From Spongiivirga citrea (GTDB lineage: Bacteria > Bacteroidota > Bacteroidia > Flavobacteriales > Flavobacteriaceae), in NCBI RefSeq assembly GCF_010671565.1, contig NZ_JAABOQ010000010.1, forward strand, positions 1 through 53,820: a stretch of 53,820 nucleotides of DNA, read 5' to 3'. The notes below the pieces were generated by a model that had not been told where the DNA came from, searched no databases, and was given only the letters and a program-made list of their open reading frames with translations. How positions within the stretch are numbered: the stretch's first letter is position 1; each line of letters opens with the position of its first letter. Below are positions 1 through 15,000 of this stretch, one piece after another. The translations under genes were made by a program, and so were the position numbers.

Positions 1-3000
1 CAATCATTGATGATAGTTTGGTAGAAGCTACCGAGAGCTTCTTCGCTAACTTAAGCAGTTTGAGTAATGGTCTTGTAACCATTAGTGATGCTCAGGGCGA
101 GGGTACGATTAATGATAATGATGCAGCAAGTATTGCGATTAATGATATAACCGTAAGTGAAGCTGCAGGAACAGCAACTTTTACGGTGACCTTAACGGGT
201 AATGTGCAAGGCGGTTTTCAAGTGAATTATGCTACAGCTAATGATTCAGCAATTGAACCAAATGATTACACTGATTCAACTGGAACGTTGACATTTGCCG
301 GGGTAGATACAGAGACTCAAACCTTTACCGTTCCAATTATCGATGATACCAATGTTGAAAGTAGTGAGGATTACTTTGTAAACCTAAGTGGTATTACAAA
401 TACCTTAGTTACTATTGCCGATAATCAAGGGATAGGTACCATTACTGATAATGATAGTGCGAGTATCTCTATTGATGATGTAACAGTTTCTGAAAGTGCA
501 GGTACCGCAACTTTTACAGTAACACTAACAGGTAACGTACAAGGCGGCTTTACTATCGATTATTCCACAGCAGATAATAGCGCTGTTGCTCCAGCAGATT
601 ATACAAGTACAACAGGTAGCTTAACGTTTACAGGTACTAATAATGAAACACAAACAATCACTGTACCTATTATAGATGATTTAGTAGTAGGATCAACCAT
701 TGATTATTTCGTGAACCTGAGTAATATCAGTAATACACTAGTAACCGTTGCTGACAATCAAGGTTTGGGCACAATCACTGATGATGATAATGCAAGTGTA
801 TCGATTAACGATGTAACAGTCAATGAAGGTGCTGGAACACTAACTTTTACAGTTACCTTAGATAATGCAGTACAAGGTGGTTTTGATATTGACTACGCTA
901 CTGCACAAAATACTGCCTTGGCTGGTGCAGATTATACAACAAGTAGTGGAACCTTAACTTTTGTAGGAACTGCGAGTGAGACACAAACCTTTACTGTTCC
1001 AATTACAGATGATAGTTTAGTAGAATCTAGTGAGAGTTTCTTTGCCGACTTAAGCAATCTGACTAATCCATTGGTTACGATAGCCGATGCACAGGGTATA
1101 GGAACAATTACGGATAATGATGCTGCTAGCATAGCGATTAATGATGTAACGGTAAGTGAGGCTGCGGGCACTGCGACCTTTACGGTGACTTTGACTGGAG
1201 ATGTACAAGGTGGCTTCCAGGTAAATTATGCAACAGCTGATAATACAGCTACTGCTCCTAGTGATTATACTAATACTGGAGGTACCTTAACCTTTGCTGG
1301 AACTGATACGGAGACACAAACTTTCACTGTACCGATTATTGATGATGCATTGGTCGGTCCAGCAGAAGATTTCTTCGTCAATTTAAGTGGTATTACGAAT
1401 ACGTTAGTAACTATATCAGATGGTCAAGGTGTTGGTACTATTACTGATAATGATAGTGCGAGTATATCGATTGATGATGTAACAGTATCCGAGAGTGCAG
1501 GTACAGCAACTTTTACGGTAAGCTTGACTGGTGGTGTTGATGGTAGTTTTACTATCGATTATTCCACAGCAGATAATAGCGCTGTTGCTCCAGCAGATTA
1601 TACAAGTACAACAGGTAGCTTAACGTTTACAGGTACTAATAATGAAACACAGACGATCACTGTACCTATTATAGATGATTTAGTAGTAGGACCTACCATT
1701 GATTATTTCGTGAACCTGAGTAATATCAGTAATACGCTAGTAACCGTTGCTGACAATCAAGGTTTGGGCACAATCACTGATGATGATAATGCAAGTGTAT
1801 CGATTAACGATGTAACAGTCAATGAAGGTGCTGGAACACTAACTTTTACAGTTACCTTAGATAATGCAGTACAAGGTGGTTTTGATATTGACTACGCTAC
1901 TGCACAAAACACGGCCTTGGCTGGTGCAGATTATACAACAAGTAGTGGAACTTTAACTTTTGTAGGAACTGCGAATGAGACACAAACCTTTACTGTTCCA
2001 ATTACAGATGATAGTTTAGTAGAATCTAGTGAGAGTTTCTTTGCTGACTTAAGCAATCTGACTAATCCATTGGTTACGATAGCCGATGCACAGGGTATAG
2101 GAACAATTACTGATAATGATGCTGCTAGTATAGCGATTAATGATGTAACGGTAAGTGAGGCGGCTGGAACAGCAACCTTTACGGTGACTTTGACTGGAGA
2201 TGTACAAGGTGGCTTCCAGGTAAATTATGCAACAGCTGATAATACAGCTACTGCTCCTAGTGATTATACTAATACTGGAGGTACCTTAACCTTTGCTGGA
2301 ACTGATACGGAGACACAAACTTTCACTGTACCGATTATCGATGATTCATTAGTTGAACCTTCCGAGCTATTCTTGGCAGGAATCAGCGGTATAACGAATG
2401 CGTTGGTAACTATCTCAGATAATCAGGGAGAGGCGACCATAACTGACAACGATGCGGCTTCAATAGCGATCAATTCTATTACAGTAAATGAAGCTGTAGG
2501 AAACGCGGTACTTTCAGTTACTTTAACGGGAGATGTACAAGGTAGTTTTACAGTACAATATGATACTGCAAATAACACTGCAATTGCTCCAGGAGATTAT
2601 ACCGCAACAACAGCAGGTACGATAACATTTACAGGAAATGATACGGAAGTTCAAACGATAAGCATTCCAATAAGTGATGATGTATTAGTTGAAAGTTCAG
2701 AAGATTTCACGGTGACACTATCCAATATTAGTAATGTGCTAGTATCTAACGGAACTCCAATAGGAACTGTAACAATAACGGATAATGACAACGCGACCAT
2801 TGCTATTAACGATGTAACGGTTGACGAGTCAGCTGGTACCGCAACCTTCGATGTTACACTTACGGGTGATGTACAAGGTGGCTTTACGGTAAATTATATA
2901 ACTGCTGCAAATACAGCAATAGAAAACACGGACTATGATGCGGCTTCAGGTACCCTGACATTTGCTGGTACGAATAACGAAGTACAGAGTATTACGGTAA

Positions 3001-6000
3001 CGATTAACGAAGATGCCTTAGTTGAGTCTACAGAAGATTACTTTGTAAATCTAAATACCATTAGTGTTGCTGCAGTTACTGCAACTGATAATCAAGGATT
3101 AGGTCAGATAACCGACAATGATTCAGCGAGTATAGCGATTGATGATGTAACGGTAAGTGAGGCTGCGGGCACAGCTACCTTTACGGTAACTTTAACTGGT
3201 GATGTACAAGGTGGCTTCCAGGTAAATTACGATACGGCGAGCGGTAGTGCAATTCAAAATACCGATTTCACTCAATCTAACGGGACCTTAACTTTTATTG
3301 GAACTGATACGGAGACACAGACTTTTACAGTAGCTATTGCAGATGACAATCTGGTTGAGCCAACCGAAAATTATGTGGTTAATCTTAGTGGTATAACAAA
3401 TACACTAGTTACTATTTCTGATGCACAGGGTGAAGGCACTATCACTGATAATGATGCAGCAAGTATTGCGATAGATGATGTTACTGTAAACGAAAGCGCT
3501 GGTACCGCAACCTTAACTGTAACCTTAACAGGGAATACTCAAAGTGGTTTTACGGTAGATTATGCATCGACAGACAACACAGCAATTGCGCCCGGTGATT
3601 ATACTACTAGTACTGGCACCTTAACATTTTCGGGAAATACTGGTGAACAGCAAACATTAGTTGTACCAATAGTAAACGATGTTTTGGTAGAACCAACTGA
3701 AAGTTTATTTGTAGATCTTTCAGGATTGAATACAACCTTGGTTACGATATCTGATGCTCAAGGAGAGATTTCCATTAACGATAATGATTCCGCAACAATT
3801 GCAATAAACGATGTAACTGTTGATGAGTCCGCTGGTACAGCAACCTTTGATATTACTCTAACCGGAGATGTACAGGGAGGCTTTACAGTAGATTATACAA
3901 CTGCTGCAAACACGGCGATAGAAAACACGGATTACAATGCTGCATCTGGCACCCTAACATTTACAGGTACAAATAATGAAGTGCAAAGTATTACGGTTGC
4001 CATCAATGAAGATGCGTTAGTTGAACCTACTGAAGATTATTTCGTAAATCTAAATACCATCAGTGTTGCCGCAGTAACGGCTTCTGATAATCAAGGATTA
4101 GGTCAGATAACCGATAACGATGCGGCGAGCATAGCGATTAATGATGTTACAGTTAGCGAGGCAGATGGTACAGCAACCTTCACTGTAACCTTAACAGGTG
4201 ATGTGCAAGGTGGGTTTAGTGTAGACTATGCTACTTCAGGTGTATCTGCTATTCAAAATACAGATTATACTGGAGCAACAGGAACGCTTAATTTTGTAGG
4301 AACCGACGCCGAAACACAAACATTTACTGTCGCCATTAATGACGATACTTTGGTAGAATCTACGGAAACTTATCTGGCAACATTAAGTGGACTTTCAACA
4401 ACCTTAGTAACTATTTCTGATTCGCAGGGTACTGGTACAATAACTGATAATGATGCAGCCAGCATAGCAATTAACGATGTAACTGTTAACGAAAATAATG
4501 GAACTGCTACGGTAACGGTAACTCTTGCCGGAGATGTACAAGGTGGCTTTACTATTGATTATGATACTGCATCGGGAACTGCAATTCAAGGAACTGATTT
4601 TACAACATCCTCGGGTACACTTACTTTTACGGGGAACGATACCGAAACACAGACAATTACGATTCCTATTACAAACGATACACTCACCGAGGGTGATGAA
4701 AATTTTGTAGTGGATCTATCTGCCATCAGTAATACTTTAGTTACGATAGCTGATAATCAATCAACAGTAACAATTACTGATGATGATGTTGCGAGTATTA
4801 GCATTAACGATGTTAACGTTAGTGAAGGTGCTGGTACAGCGACCTTTACAGTTACCTTAACCGGGGATGTTCAAAGTGCATTCAGTGTTAACTATGCGAC
4901 ATCTGATAATACTGCAGTATCACCAAGTGACTTTCCTGCTTCGAGCGGTGTCTTAAACTTCACGGGCACCACCGGTGAAACACAAACATTTACTGTATCA
5001 ATTGTTGATGACATACTGGTAGAAAGTAGTGAGAACTTTAGTGTGTTATTGAGCGGTATTAGCAATTCGCTAGTAACAATTGCTGACGATACTGGAGTTG
5101 GAACTATTAGCGATAATGATTCAGCTAACGTGGTAATCGACGATGTTACCGTTAACGAAGCGGCAGGCACAGCAACCTTTACGGTTACCTTAAGTGCTGC
5201 TGTTGCAGGTGGATTTACTATTGACTACATATCAACAGCGACTACCGCTATTGAAGGTACAGATTATACAGGTGTAAGTGGCACACTTAATTTTGCTGGT
5301 ACTGCAGGTGAAACACAAACCGTAGTAGTATCTATTGCAGACGATAGCTTGGTTGAACCTAATGAAGGCTATACTATCGATTTAAGTAATATTAGTACCG
5401 TTCTTGTATCAATAGATGATTCACAAGGAGTTGGAACGATCACTGATAATGACGCCGCCAGTATTGTCATAAATGATATGTCTGTAGCTGAGAATGCTGG
5501 AAATGCAGTATTCACAGTTACTCTAACTGGCGATGTACAAGGCGGGTTTAGCGTTAATTACGGAACGGCAGGAAGTACGGCAATTCAGAATACAGACTTC
5601 ACAGATACTGCAGGAACTCTAAACTTTGTTGGTACAACAGGAGAAACGCAGACGATAACAATTCCAATAATTGATGATACTTTATTAGAACCAACTGAAA
5701 ACTACTTTATTAATTTAGGTGCCATTTCTAATACGCTGGTAACCATTAATGATCCTCAGGGAGAAGGCACAATAACCGATAATGATGCAGCAAGTATTGC
5801 GATAGATGATGTGACAGTAAATGAATCTGCAGGAACTGCCACTTTTACTGTTACCTTAACTGGTGATGTTCAAAGTGGTTTTACAGTCGATTATGCTACT
5901 GCTAGTAATACAGCTATACAAGGAACTGACTTTACCGCTGCGACCGGCACTCTGAGCTTTACAGGAACTAATAATGAAACACAAACATTTATAGTACCTA

Positions 6001-9000
6001 TTACCAATGACAATCTGTTAGAAGCTACAGAAACCTATTTTGCAGATCTTTCAAATATTAGCAACACTAATATCACCATTACGACGGCTCAAGGTATTGG
6101 TACTATTACCGATGATGATTCAGCAAGTATTGCAATTGATGATGTGTCTGTTAATGAAGCTGCAGGCACTGCTACATTTACAGTAACCTTAACCGGAGAT
6201 GTACAAGGATCGTTTGATGTTGATTTTGCTACGACGGATAATACGGCTACTGCTGCTGCGGATTATACTGCAAATACCGGAACCATTACTTTTACTGGAA
6301 ATGATGCTGAAACGCAAACTATTACGGTTACAATAATAGATGATGCTGTAGCAGAATTAGCCGAAACGTATTTTGTTAATTTAAGTGGTATTACAAATCC
6401 ACTAGTTACAGTTGCAGATGCTCAAGGTCTTGGTACAATAACTGATAACGACACTTCAGGAATTGCAATTGATGATGTAACTATTGATGAAAGTGGTGGT
6501 AATGCTATTTTTACGGTAACACTAACAGGAGCTATTGCTGGTGGATTTAGTGTTGATTTTAATACTTCCGGAAGTTCGGCATCGCAAGGAGTTGATTATA
6601 CCGGAGTAAGCGGCACTTTGAATTTTGTTGGAACAGATGCAGAAACTCAGCAAATTATAGTTCCGATAACTGAAGATACTCTTGATGAAATAGATGAAAT
6701 ATTTAATGTTGATTTAAGTAATGTAAGTACGGCCTTAGTAACTATAAATGATGGACAAGGAGTTGGTACAATAACAGATAATGATACCTCAAGTATCAAT
6801 ATTGTAGATGTTATTGAAAATGAAAATAATGGTACGGTTACATTCACGGTTACACTTACTGGTGATGTGCAGGGAGGCTTTGATGTCAACTATGCAACTA
6901 CCGATGGTACAGCCTTAAATCCTGCTGATTATGCGAATACTTCCGGAACATTATCTTTTGCAGGTACTAATGGCGAAACACAAAGCTTTACCGTCGCAAT
7001 TGTAGATGATACACTTCTAGAGGCAGATGAAACCTTTACTATAGACCTTAGTGGTGTTACAAATGCTTTAGTAACTGTTACTAATAGTCAGGCAACAGCA
7101 ACCATTACCGATAACGATGCAGCCTCACTTTCTATTGATGATATTACGGTTAATGAAGCAGCTGGTACTGCAACTTTTACAGTAACCTTAACTGGTGATG
7201 TTCAGGGCGGATTTGATATTAATTATGCAACTGCTGACAATACGGCCTTAGCAGGATCGGATTATACAGCTAATTCCGGCACACTAACCTTTGCAGGTAC
7301 AAATAATGAAACGCAGCAAGTAATAGTAAATATTACCGATGATACATTGCTAGAAACAACTGAAGGCTATTTTGTAAATCTTTCGGGAATTACCAATGCG
7401 CTAGTAAACGTAACCAAACCCCAAGGTATCGGTACAATAACTGATAATGATACAGCGACGCTTACAATCGATGATGTTACAGTTAATGAAAATGCAGGTA
7501 CCGCTGTATTTACAATAACACTTACTGGGGCAGTGCAGGATGCTTTTGTCGTTAGTTATACCACTGCTAATAATACAGCTATTGAGCCTGGTGATTATAC
7601 GACTGTTACTGGTAATTTAAATTTTGCTGGAACTAACGGGGAAACAAAAACAGTAATTGTTCCTATTATAGATGACGTTCTCGTTGAATTGGATGAGACT
7701 TATTTTGTCAATATTACCGGGGCTACAAATCCGCTTGTAGTTGTTGGAGATTCACAGGGTCTGGGAACCATTACCGATAATGATGCTGCTTCTCTGGCAA
7801 TTGATGATGTGACCGTTAATGAAACTGCGGGAACCGCAGTGTTTACTGTAACACTTAGCGGAGATGTACAAAGTGCGTTTAGTATTAATTATGTTTCGTC
7901 AGGTGTTACCGCTATTGAAAATACCGATTATACAGGTGTAACTGGTACCTTAAATTTTGCTGGAACCGATGGGGAAAACCAAACAATCACAGTAGCAATT
8001 ACAGATGATTTATTAGTTGAAGCAAATGAAACTTATAATATAGACCTTTCGGGTATAACAAATACGCTTGTTAGTGTTACCAAAGCGCAAGGTGTCGGTA
8101 CTATTACCGATAATGATGCTGCGAGTGTTGCCATCGATGATATATCTGTTAACGAAAATGCAGGCACCGCCACCTTTACTGTTACACTTACAGGGGCTGT
8201 TCAGGGCGGATTCGATATAGACTTTACTACCGCAGATGATACTGCAGTAGCTGGTTCAGATTATGCTGCAAACGCAGGGACTTTGACCTTTGTCGGAACT
8301 AATACAGAAACACAAACAATAACAGTTAATATTACAGATGATAGCCTACTCGAGCCTACCGAGACTTATTTTGTAAATCTATCAAACATCACTAACAATC
8401 TGGTAACCTTAAGCGATTCTCAGGGATTAGGTAGTATTACGAATGATGATGCTGCGACCATAGCAATTAACGATGTTACGGTTAACGAAGCAGCCGGTAC
8501 TGCCGACTTTACGGTTACACTAACTGGAGATGTACAAGGAAGCTTCACACTGGATTTCCTTACATCGCAGAACACTGCTATCGAAAATACAGATTATACA
8601 ATAGGAAGTGGTACATTAACATTTGCGGGTACTGACACTGAAACACAAACAATTTCCATTTCAATCACTGATGATTTACTACTGGAAAATACAGAGACGT
8701 TTAATGTTGGACTAAGTAACCTAAGCAATGCTCTAGTAACCTTTAGCGATTCTCAGGGTGAAGGTACTATTACTGATAATGATGCGGCAAGTATTGCAAT
8801 TGATGATGTTTCAGTAAATGAAGCTGCGGGTACTGCTACTTTTACCGTCACTTTAACAGGAGCGGTTCAAGGTGGATTTACGGCGAATTATGCTACCGCT
8901 GATAATACAGCTATAGCGGGAGCCGACTATACCAGCACCACAGGAACTCTTACTTTTGCTGGTACGGATGCGGAAACGCAAACGATTACCATAGCGATAG

Positions 9001-12000
9001 CAGATGATAATTTGGTAGAGCCTTCTGAAGACTACTTTGTGAATATTACTTCGGTAAGTAATGCCCTTGTCACTGTTGCTGATAATCAGGGATTAGGTAC
9101 AATAACCGATAATGATGCTGCATCTGTAGCGATTGATGATATAACTGTTGCGGAGGATGCCGGTACCGCCACTTTTACTGTCACTTTAACTGGTGATGTT
9201 CAGGGCGGATTTGATATTAATTATGCTACTGCAGATGATAGCGCGCTTGCAGGGTCAGATTATACTACAACATCGGGCATATTGAATTTTGCTGGTACAA
9301 ACGGAGAAACGCAAACCATTACCGTATCAATTACCGATGACGTTTTATTAGAAGCCGCTGAAACTTATTTCGTTAATCTTTCAGGAATTACAAATACGCT
9401 GGTTACTGTTTCAGATTCTCAGGGCTTGGGTACGATTACCGATAATGATGCTGCAAGTCTTGCAATAGATGATGTGATAGTAAATGAAAATGCAGGTACT
9501 GCAACCTTTACAGTAACGTTAACAGGGGATGTACAGAATAGCTTTACAGTTAATTATACTACTGCTTCAGGAACTGCAATACAGGATACCGATTATACAG
9601 GCACTGCGGGAACATTAAATTTCACGGGTACAACCGGAGAAACGCAAACCATCACTATTTCTATTGCTGATGATACTTTGGTGGAATTAGCTGAAAATTA
9701 TTTTGTGGACTTAAGTGGTGTTAGTAATGCACTTGTCACATTAGCTGATGCTAGAGGAGAAGGTACCATTACTGATAACGATGCGGCAAGTATTAGCATT
9801 AATGATGTTTCAGTAAACGAAGCTGCTGGTACAGCTACCTTTAATGTTACACTAACAGGGGATGTTCAAGGTGCTTTCACGGTGAATTATCAAACAGCTG
9901 ATAATACTGCATTGGTAGGTGCTGATTATTCAAATTCGACAGGCACGCTTAATTTCACAGGAAACAATGGTGAGATACGAACGGTTACTGTTGTTATCTC
10001 TGATGATAGTTTGGTTGAACCAACAGAAGATTATTTTGTCAATTTAACTGCTGTTAGCAATGTATTAGTAACGATAGCAGATAATCAAGGATTAGGTACG
10101 ATCACAGACAATGATAATGCAACAGTTTCTATTGATGATGTTACGGTTTCAGAAGGTGCTGGTACAGCTACTTTTACGGTCACTTTAACTGGTGACGTAC
10201 AAGGAGGCTTTGATATTGATTATGCTTCTGCGGATGATACTGCACTTGCAGGATCGGATTATACAGCTGTAACCAATACCTTAACGTTTGTTGGAACAAA
10301 TAACGAAACGCAAACTATTATAGTTCCAATTACTGAGGATGCACTTCTAGAGGATCTTGAAACCTATTTTATTAACTTAAGTGGTATTACAAATACATTG
10401 GTTACTGTTGTCGATGCCCAAGGACTTGGAAGTATTACGAATAACGACGCAGCATCCTTGGCGATTAATGATATCACGGTAGATGAATCAATAGGCAATG
10501 CTACCTTAACGGTTACATTAACTGGCGATGTTCAAGGAAGTTTTTCAGTAGATTATGCTACTGCTTCGAACAATGCGATTCAGGATGTAGACTATACAGG
10601 AACTTCGGGTACATTGACCTTTGTTGGTACTGATACAGAGACACAAACGATTATCGTTCCAATTACTGACGACAGTTTATTAGAAAGTACAGAGTCATTC
10701 TTTGTTAACCTTAGCTCATTAACCAATCCTTTAGTAACCTTGGCAGATGCACAGGGAGAAGTAACTATTACCGATAATGATCTTTCTGGAATAAGCATCG
10801 ATGATATTGCCGTTGCCGAAGATGCCGGAACAGCTACGTTTACAGTTACGTTAACTGGAGCGGTTCAGGGAGGCTTTACCGTAGATTGGGCAACTTCCGA
10901 TGATTCTGCTATTGCTCCTGGAGATTATGTAGCCGATAATAATACCTTAACTTTTGTTGGGACAGATGGAGAAACCCAAACGATTACGATTACGATAAAC
11001 GAAGATACTTTCGTTGAATTTAGTGAAGATTATTTCGTTAATCTCTCAAATATTAGCAATGCCTTAGTAAATATTACAACTCCACAAGGAGTTGGTACAA
11101 TTACTGATAATGACTCTGCTAATATTGTCATTAACGATGTTACAGTTGATGAAGATGCGGGTAATGCTGTATTTACCGTAACACTTTCTGGCAGCGATGT
11201 TCCTGGCGGATTTAATGTTCAGTTTGATACTGCAGACGGAACCGCCGTGGCACCTGGAGATTATACTGCTTCAGTTGCTGGAGTAATATCATTTGTGGGT
11301 ACAGATGGCGAGACACAACCTATTACCATTCCGATACAGGATGATAATTTAGTAGAAAGTTTAGAAGATTATACAGTTAACCTGTCTAACTTAAGTACCG
11401 TATTGGTTACCATTAATGACGGAACTGGTCTTGGACAAATTAATGATAATGACAACGCTAGTATCGCAATAAATGATGTAACTGTAAATGAAGCTGCTGG
11501 AACTGCCCAATATGAAGTATTACTTACTGGTGCTGTACAAGGCGGATTCACTGTAGACTATGCAACTAGTGATAACACGGCAAACGATCCGGCAGATTAC
11601 ACTGCTCAAACAGGCACATTAACATTTGCAGGTACAAACTTTGAAATTCAAACTATCACAGTACCAATTATTGATGATAACGTTCGCGAGGCGACGGAGA
11701 GTTTCTTTACCAACCTAAGTTCGATTAGTAATGGTTTAGTGACCATTAGCGATGCACAGGGAATCACCAGAATAACTGACAATGATGCAGCGAATATCGA
11801 CATCAATAGTGTAGTAGTTGATGAAAGTGCTGGAGTAGCCACTTTTACAGTAACATTAACAGGAAATGTACAAGGCGGATTCACCGTAAACTATGCAACT
11901 ACAAACGACACAGCAGTTCAGCCAGATGATTATACGATATCTTCAGGAACACTTACGTTTGTTGGTACAGATACAGAGCAACAAACGTTTACAGTACCAA

Positions 12001-15000
12001 TTATTGATGATGCGGTTTTAGAAAGTTCTGAGGATTTCTTTGCTAATTTATCAGGAATAAGCAATAACCTAGTAGATGTTACTACACCGCAAGGTATAGC
12101 TACTATTACCGATAATGATGCAGCTAGCATTAGTATCAATGATGTTTCTGTTGCAGAAGATGCGGGTACAGCGACCTTCATAGTAACGCTAAATGGGGCC
12201 GTGCAAGGCGGCACAGATGTTGATTTTGCGGCAGCAGATGTTTCTGCAATAAGTCCAGGTGATTATTCCGTGACGGCTGGAACGGTTTCATTTGTCGGAA
12301 CTAATGGCGAAACACAAACAATTACAGTTACTATTAACGATGATACTTTAGTAGAACCTACAGAAACGTACAATATTGACCTTAGTAATATTTCGAATGG
12401 ACTAGTAACTTTTACTGATAATCAAGGTCTCGGAACTATTACGGATAACGATACAGCAAGCGTTGCTATCAATGATATTACTGTTAATGAAGCTGCTGGC
12501 ACTGCAACCTTGACAGCTACATTAACTGGTGATGTTCAGGGTGGATTTGATATAAATTATCAAACAACAAATAATACTGCAGTTCAACCTGGAGATTATA
12601 CATCGACCACAGGGACGCTAACATTTACAGGTACAACAGGCGAAGCTTTAACTATTAATATTCCAATAATTGATGATAGTGTATTAGAGCCTTCAGAAAA
12701 TTTATTTGTTGACCTTAGTGGTATTACTAATACGTTGGTGACAGTAATTGATGCACAAGGAGAAATTACAATTACTGATAATGATGCTGCAAGCATAGCG
12801 ATTAATTCGATAACTGTAGATGAAGCAATAGGCAATGCCATACTTAATGTTACATTAACTGGAGACGTTCAGGGAAGTTTTACTGTAGAATATGACACTA
12901 CGGATAATACTGCTGTAGCTCCAGGTGATTATAATGCAGTTACCAGTGGGGTAGTGACCTTCACTGGAAATGATGCTGAGGTACAAACCATTAGTATTCC
13001 AATTGCAGACGATTTATTGTTAGAAAGTACAGAAGATTTTGCAGTAACCTTATCAAACTTAAGTAACGTTTTAGTAGGTAATCCGACACCAACCGGAACT
13101 ATTACAATTACTGATAACGATAGTGCTGAAGTCAACATTAATGATGTTACCGTAAATGAAGCTGCTGGTACTGCAACCTTTGATGTTACGTTAACGGGAG
13201 CTGTTCAAGGAGGTTTTGATATTGATTTTGCAGGAGCTAATGGTACTGCTACCGATCCAGATGATTTTACTTTGACAAATGGTACCTTATCATTTGCAGG
13301 AACAGATGGTGAGATACAGCAAATTACTGTTACTATTGTGGACGATAGTTTATTAGAAGCTAGTGAAGATTATACCATCACATTAAGTAATATTACTAAC
13401 ACCTTAGTTGTTATCAATACTGCAATTGGTACAGGAACAATTACAGATAATGATGTAGCAAGCATTGCAATTGATGATGTCACTGTAAATGAAGCTGCAG
13501 GAACCGCAACTCTTAATGTGACCTTAACAGGTGATGTTCAAGGAGGTTTTGCAGTGAACTATGCTACTGCTGATAACACAGCAGCGCAACCAGGCGATTA
13601 TACATCGAGTTCTGGAATATTAAACTTTGTTGGAACTGACGCAGAAGTACAACCATTTACGATTCCTATTATTGATGATAATCTCTTAGAAACGGTTGAG
13701 GATTTTGTGGCTAATCTAAGCGGAATTACCAATACTTTGGTTACGATATCTGATGCTACGGGTACGGTAACAATAACTGATAATGATGCAGCATCCTTGG
13801 CTATTAATGATGTCTCAGTCGCTGAAGATGCGGGCATAGCAACCTTTACCGTTACCTTAACTGGAAATGTTCAGGGAGCGTTTACGGTAGATTATCAAAC
13901 TGCACAGAATACAGCTATTGAAAATTCTGATTACACAGCAACTACAGGAACACTTAACTTTACTGGTGCTGATGCCGAAACAAGAACTTTCGTCGTTCCT
14001 ATTCTTGAAGATACTCTGGTAGAACCAACTGAAGACTATTTTGCAAATCTGATTTCAGTGAGTAATGCCTTAATAACCTTCAGCGATTCGCAAGGTCTAG
14101 GTTCAATAACTGATAATGACAATGCAGATGTTAATATAGATAGTGTTACCGTTGATGAAGATGCCGGTACGGCAACATTTACAGTAACGCTTACTGGTGA
14201 TGTTCAAGGTGGCTTTGATATTGACTTTGCAACAGCTGATGGTACTGCAGTGCAGCCCGGTGATTATACAACAACAAATGGTACGTTGACCTTTGTAGGA
14301 AATGATGGCGAGACACAGACAATCACGGTTCCAATTATCGATGATTTATTGGTAGAACCTAATGAAGATTATACAGTAACGATAAGTAATATTAGCAATA
14401 CCCTAGTTACAATTGGTACTAATGTTGGCACGGGTACTATTACAGATCAGGATAACGCATCCGTTGTGATCGATGATGTAATTGTAGCAGAAAATGCAGG
14501 TACAGCTACATTTACAGTTACCTTGACAGGAGCAGTTCAAGGCGGATTTACTCTAGATTATTTAACGGCAGAAGATACCGCGATTCAAAACACAGATTAT
14601 GATGCGGCTGCGGGTACACTAACGTTTGCAGGTACTGACGGAGAAACACAAACAATAACTGTAAACATTACTGATGATACCTTGTTGGAGCCAGATGAAA
14701 CTTATTTTGTTGATTTAGCCTCTATATCGAATCCGTTGGTAATGGTTCTTGATGCACAAGGTTTAGGAACAATTACCAATGATGATGTGGCGAGCATTGC
14801 TATAAATGATCAAGTTGTTAATGAAGATGCGGGAACTGCAACCTTTACAGTTACATTAACTGGTGATGTTCAAAACGGCTTCAGTATCGATTATACTTCC
14901 GCAGATAATACCGCTAACCAAGGTGCGGATTATGATGCGGTATCGGGTACGCTTACGTTTACTGGAACAACAGGAGAAACAATGAACATCACTGTAAATA

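Noticed and set aside
18-20. TTG at base 18 as the start of the giant adhesin
   Set aside because: The frame is open back to base 3 and the sequence there (IIDDS) is the middle of a Calx-beta unit. The gene simply enters from upstream.
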